From NCBI GenBank assembly GCA_021793315.1, contig JAJYSZ010000004.1, positions 1-64,000 of the forward strand: 64,000 bases of DNA. Direction: 5' to 3'. Under the pieces are notes generated by a model. That model had not been told where the DNA came from. It saw only the letters and a list, made by a program, of their open reading frames with translations, and did not search any database. A program made the translations under genes and the position numbers. Source of the DNA: Bacillota bacterium (GTDB taxonomy: Bacteria > Bacillota > Sulfobacillia > JAJZYS01 > JAJYTV01). Every line of letters starts with the position of its first letter. Position 1 is the first letter of the stretch. Of the stretch, positions 60,011 through 64,000 are shown one piece after another.

Positions 60011-61027
60011 GTGCATATATCCCGTAAGGCCTGGCTCGCGGGCCTGCTCGGCTCCGCGGCGGTTCTGGCCTCGTTCCCGTTCGCTGCGGCGGTGCAGGCC
60101 GCCCCTGCTCATGGCCTCGTGCGCTCGGAGGTTCAGCGCGTCCTGACCTCGGCCCAGGAGACGAGCCACGGCAAGGCGACCGGCGAGCACCTCGCCATCA
60201 GCGGCAAGATCGTCACCGTGCCGGATGGTTTCGGCGGCACGTTGACGGCGGTGCCGGCGGTCAGGTTCCCGACCGCCGACGGCTATGGGCAGCTGGTGCT
60301 CTTCTGGCACAATCAGACGCTCATCGGTTCGGATCGGCTCGCCAAGCTGCCAAACCTCGGCGAGGAGTCCTCGCAGCTGAAGATCGTCGCTTCGGGTACG
60401 GGCTACATCACGGTGCGGTTCTGGCGCTATAAGTCGACGGACCCCATGTACGCCCCGTCCCTGACGCCCGAGGATGTCACCTATCGCTGGACCGGCAAGG
60501 GTCTCGAGGCGTCGGCGGCCGTAGCCGCGGACAGCGGCAACGGACTTGGCATGCGCCTGCCATACCTCGGCCTGACGCGCTCCGCGGTGCTCAAGGTGAC
60601 CCAGAGCGCGGTCGAGTACGGCTCGCAGGGCATCACGGGTGAGCACCTGCAGCCCTTCGGCAAGGTCGTCACCGTTCCTGACGGGTTCGGCGGCACCTTG
60701 ACAGCGGTGCCGGTGGTGCGCTGGCCGACGGCGGACGCCTACGGACAGATGGTTCTCTTCTGGCACGACACGACGCTGATCGGCTCGATGCAGCTCGCAA
60801 AGCTGCCAAGCCTCGGCCAGGAGGTCACGCAGCTCGGGATCGTCGCCTCCGGCACCGGCTACGTCACGGTGCGCTTTGCGCGCTACCGGCCGCAGGATCC
60901 CCTGGCCGGCCCGTCGCTGCCGCCGCAGGACATCACCTATCGCTGGAACGGCCAGCGGCTCGTGGCATCTGCGCCTGTGCCCAAGGCGGCCAGCGACGAC
61001 AACGGCACGGTGAAGCTCGGCCAGTAG
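60011..61027 (+). CDS. secreted protein with two tandem copies of a ~110-aa LppP/LprE-like domain
   Basis: GTG start, signal peptide; GKIVTVPDGFGGTLTAVPAVRFPTADGYGQLVLFWH repeated as GKVVTVPDGFGGTLTAVPVVRWPTADAYGQMVLFWH. Confidence 0.7.
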   Translation: MHISRKAWLAGLLGSAAVLASFPFAAAVQAAPAHGLVRSEVQRVLTSAQETSHGKATGEHLAISGKIVTVPDGFGGTLTAVPAVRFPTADGYGQLVLFWHNQTLIGSDRLAKLPNLGEESSQLKIVASGTGYITVRFWRYKSTDPMYAPSLTPEDVTYRWTGKGLEASAAVAADSGNGLGMRLPYLGLTRSAVLKVTQSAVEYGSQGITGEHLQPFGKVVTVPDGFGGTLTAVPVVRWPTADAYGQMVLFWHDTTLIGSMQLAKLPSLGQEVTQLGIVASGTGYVTVRFARYRPQDPLAGPSLPPQDITYRWNGQRLVASAPVPKAASDDNGTVKLGQ

Positions 61028-61086
61028 GGGGACGACAGCTCGCCAGCGAATGCCCCGTCAAGCGGTCGCTGGGCTGGAGGTATCTT

Positions 61087-62013
61087 GTGACGAAGCCGGA
61101 GGACGACGTGGGCGGTGCGACGCCGCCCCCCGCGATCCGCACCGAGCTCCTGGAACGACGCTACGGCCGCCACGTCGCCTTGCACGGTCTCAGCCTCGTC
61201 GTGCCGCGCGGTCGTGTGTTCGGCTTTCTCGGCCCGAACGGCGCCGGCAAGACGACCGCCGTCAAGCTCCTTCTGGGACTCGTGCGGGCCACGGGCGGCG
61301 AAGGCATGGTGCTGGGCCTGCCGCTCGGCGACCCGGCCGCCAGGCGTCGCATCGGCTACCTGCCCGAGCTCTTCCGCTACCAGGACTGGCTCACGGGGTG
61401 CGAGGTGCTCGGGGCGCATGCGGCCCTCGCGGGCATCGCAAAGGCGCAGCGCCGCGAGGCGGCAGAGCGCGCGCTGGCGACGGTCGGCCTTGCGGGCGAG
61501 GGTCTGCGGCGCGTCGGCACGTACTCGAAGGGCATGCAGCAGAGGCTCGGCCTTGCCGTGGCCCTCCTGGGCGAGCCGGAACTCGTCGTCCTCGATGAGC
61601 CGACATCCGCCCTCGATCCTGTCGGCCGGCACGACGTGCGCGGCATCATGCACGACCTCAAGGCACGCGGTGCGACGGTCTTCCTGAACTCGCACCTGCT
61701 GTCGGAGGTCGAGGCGGTCTGCGACGAGGTAGCGGTGATCGACCGCGGCAGGGTGATCGCGCAGGGTGAAATGACAGACCTTCTGCGGGCGGTAGGGGTC
61801 GACCTCGAGGTCGAGGGCGTCTCCGAGCAGGAGATCCTGCGCCTGGGGGGCATCTTCACGCCGCCGCGCGCGGCAAGTTTTCCGCAGCTTGCGGAGAGCG
61901 CTGTGCCCGAACTTGTGGCGGCGATCGTGGGCCTCGGCGGCAGGATCCATGCCGTCAGGCCGCGGCGCGCCACCCTGGAGCAGCGCTTTCTCGACTGGCT
62001 GGAGGTGCCCTGA
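61087..62013 (+). CDS. ABC transporter ATP-binding protein
   Basis: LGPNGAGKTTAVKLLLGL, YSKGMQQRLGLAVAL, LVVLDEPTSALDP. Confidence 0.92.
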   Translation: MTKPEDDVGGATPPPAIRTELLERRYGRHVALHGLSLVVPRGRVFGFLGPNGAGKTTAVKLLLGLVRATGGEGMVLGLPLGDPAARRRIGYLPELFRYQDWLTGCEVLGAHAALAGIAKAQRREAAERALATVGLAGEGLRRVGTYSKGMQQRLGLAVALLGEPELVVLDEPTSALDPVGRHDVRGIMHDLKARGATVFLNSHLLSEVEAVCDEVAVIDRGRVIAQGEMTDLLRAVGVDLEVEGVSEQEILRLGGIFTPPRAASFPQLAESAVPELVAAIVGLGGRIHAVRPRRATLEQRFLDWLEVP

Positions 62014-62849
62014 TGCTCGAGATCTGCCGCCTGACGATCATCGAGAGCCTGCGGCGCCGCCTGACGCTTGCGCTGTTCGCGACGACACTGCTGCTCGTCG
62101 CCTTCACCGGCTGGGCGTTTGCGGAGATCAGCCGCCTCACCTCGCTGCAGGGCGTGGAGCGGGTGGCCCAGTTCTCGGTGCTGCTTGTGTTCCTGATGCT
62201 GCTCTTTACCGGCATGATCGCGCTGACGGCCGTGTTCACCGCGGCGGCGGCCGTGGCCGGCGAGCTCGAATCCGGGGTGGCGGCGGCGATTCTGGCGCGT
62301 CCTCTGCGGCGTGGCGCCTACCTCTGCGGCAAGTGGCTCGGCCTTGCGGTCGTGGTCGGCGGCTTCGCGCTGATCGCCGGGAGCGGCGAACTGTTCGTCG
62401 TAAGCCATGTGGCCGCCTACGCGCCACCCGAGCCCGTGGCCGCGCTCGCCCTGATCACGGCGCAGGCCCTGCTCCTGATGACGCTCACAATGGCGCTCGC
62501 GACGCGCCTTTCGGCAGTCACATCCGCGATTGTCGCCACCGTCGGGTTCTTTCTTGCCTGGATGCTCGGCACCATCGACCTGATGGGCGTGGCGCTCAAG
62601 TATCCCTCCCTCATGACCGTGGGGGAGGTCGGCAAGATCCTCCTCCCGACCAACGCCCTCTGGCAGGCGGCGGAGTACTATCTCGAACCTCGCGCCCTGC
62701 TGTCCTTGGTCCAGGGTTTTGGCGCGCTGAGCGGCGATCCGTTCGTGGCCCTCGGTCCGCAGCCGCCAGCCGTCCTCGTCTGGGCGGCGATCTGGGGAGT
62801 CATCGTGCTCGGCCTCGGTATCTGGGGGCTCGGACGCCGTCAGATCTGA
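62013..62849 (+). CDS. ABC-2 type permease (NosY-like)
   Basis: Six TM-like segments, overlaps the ATPase gene stop. Confidence 0.85.
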   Translation: MLEICRLTIIESLRRRLTLALFATTLLLVAFTGWAFAEISRLTSLQGVERVAQFSVLLVFLMLLFTGMIALTAVFTAAAAVAGELESGVAAAILARPLRRGAYLCGKWLGLAVVVGGFALIAGSGELFVVSHVAAYAPPEPVAALALITAQALLLMTLTMALATRLSAVTSAIVATVGFFLAWMLGTIDLMGVALKYPSLMTVGEVGKILLPTNALWQAAEYYLEPRALLSLVQGFGALSGDPFVALGPQPPAVLVWAAIWGVIVLGLGIWGLGRRQI

Positions 62850-62855
62850 GGCGTC

Positions 62856-63158
62856 TCAGCGCATCATGCCGCGCAAGAGGTTCCTGAAGAAGTCGTCGAG
62901 GAACTCGTCGTCATCCTTGCGGCGCCGCCATAGCCCATGCCGCGCCTGGAGTTCCAGGTCTAGAGCCTTGCGCCGCACCGGATCGGACAACACGAGATAC
63001 GCCTCCTGCAGCTGCAGGAAGCGCTCGTGCATCGCCTCGCGCCGCCAGGCCGGGGCGGTGTCCGGGTGACAGGCCTTGGCCTTGCGGCGATAGGCTTTGC
63101 GTATCTCATCATCGCTGGCTCCCCGGCGCACGCCGAGGACGCGGTAGGGATCGGGCAT
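62856..63158 (-). CDS. small J-domain protein
   Basis: DPYRVLGVRRGASDDEIRKAYRRKAKACHPDTAP (HPD motif). Confidence 0.88.
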   Translation of the reverse strand: MPDPYRVLGVRRGASDDEIRKAYRRKAKACHPDTAPAWRREAMHERFLQLQEAYLVLSDPVRRKALDLELQARHGLWRRRKDDDEFLDDFFRNLLRGMMR

Positions 63159-63282
63159 GGGCCACCTCCGACGGGGTGGTCCTGGGGGCTTCTCGGCTCG
63201 CCGTCCGCAATCCTGCGCTGCAGCGTCCGGACGTGCGGGGAGCACGTACAGGAAGCAGAACGCAGATGGGGCGTTTAGGGGT

Positions 63283-64000
63283 TCAGCTCCTGTCGCCCGC
63301 GCCTTCGCCGGCCTCCCGGATCTCTGCGAGGTCCGGATCGTCGAGCATGCTCGCAAAGCTCTTGCGCTCGATGTCCAGGTGGTGCCTGGCGCGGAACACC
63401 GAGAATGCCTCCGCCATGGCCTCGTCGTCCGCCGTCAGCGAGCGTCGCGAGAAGCGGTAGCGCACATCTGGGCCGGCCCTGCGGCCCAGCGGCACGCCGG
63501 CCTCCTGCAGCCGCAGGAAGAGATCCCACGCCTCGTAGCGCCTGAGCGACGGGTCGAAGCCGCCCACCCGCCAGAAGGCGGCGCGGCTCACGCCCACCGT
63601 GGAGAGGATGATGGGATTCGTCCGGCGCAGCAGCTGCGGCGTAAAGCGGAAGGCGAACGGACGCGTCCAGCCTTCACCCTCGTGGTGCAACCAGGCATCC
63701 GTGAACAAGAGACCATCCGCCAACGCCTCGCTCAAGTGGGCGAGGTGTAGGGGCAGCCACTCGTCGTCGTCGTCCAGGAAAGCCAGGTGCTCCGCGCTGG
63801 CGGCCGCCGCCAGCATGTTGCGGGCCAGGGCCGGACCCAGCCTGGGCTGGATGCCGTAGCTTTGCAGCGGCAACGGCCATTGGCCAAGTTCGATGCGCGG
63901 CCCGCCGTCATGAAGCACCAGGACTTCCGCTGGCGGGACGCTCTGGGCCTCTACAGACCTGAGGGCCCGCGGCAGGAGATCGGGTCGGGTCGTGGGGATC
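63283..64000 (-). CDS. family 2 glycosyltransferase (N-terminus beyond window)
   Basis: IPTTRPDLLPRALRSVEAQSVPPAEVLVLHDGG...ARNMLAAAASAEHLAFLDDDDEWLP. Confidence 0.82.
   Translation of the reverse strand, partial: IPTTRPDLLPRALRSVEAQSVPPAEVLVLHDGGPRIELGQWPLPLQSYGIQPRLGPALARNMLAAAASAEHLAFLDDDDEWLPLHLAHLSEALADGLLFTDAWLHHEGEGWTRPFAFRFTPQLLRRTNPIILSTVGVSRAAFWRVGGFDPSLRRYEAWDLFLRLQEAGVPLGRRAGPDVRYRFSRRSLTADDEAMAEAFSVFRARHHLDIERKSFASMLDDPDLAEIREAGEGAGDRS

Overview
High-GC chromosomal window of about 64 kb, organised like a Firmicutes-type (Gram-positive) genome. No tRNA, rRNA or CRISPR array was recognised. The core (about 11.8-31.8 kb) is a canonical tuf-S10-spc-alpha ribosomal supercluster: tuf, rpsJ through rpoA-rplQ, then ecfA-ecfA'-ecfT, truA, rplM, rpsI. 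Left of it are an LCP-family protein (partial), a soluble MCP, mutY, a MazG-like protein, an acyl/acetyl-CoA synthetase, two paralogous cupredoxin-like lipoproteins, an MFS transporter, a DUF4097-like protein and an ECF sigma factor. Right of it are a HAD hydrolase, a CCA/poly(A) polymerase-family protein, an L,D-transpeptidase, a repeat-flanked insertion island with an IS1595-type transposase remnant, a GH31 glycosidase, a degenerate polysaccharide deacetylase, a membrane-anchored molybdopterin oxidoreductase, arginase, a CAP-domain protein, argF-argG-argH, divergent acsA/satP, MFS/MarR, PstS, an MBL-fold protein, a cysK/mccB-like pair, an ECF sigma/anti-sigma/secreted repeat protein/ABC operon, a J-domain protein and a glycosyltransferase (partial). 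The most interesting signals are: (i) a textbook-like ribosome-mediated attenuator before argF, with an uORF ending Arg-Arg-stop inside the terminator stem and a competing hairpin; (ii) an EcfA pair with complementary loss of ATPase motifs, leaving one predicted consensus ATP site; (iii) a nested inverted repeat predicted to sequester the Shine-Dalgarno of a cupredoxin-like gene; (iv) two copies of a 0.23-kb repeat that differ by synonymous substitutions and mostly in-frame indels and flank a lipoprotein gene plus a dead transposase. All calls come from reading the sequence by eye; no database search or folding program was run.
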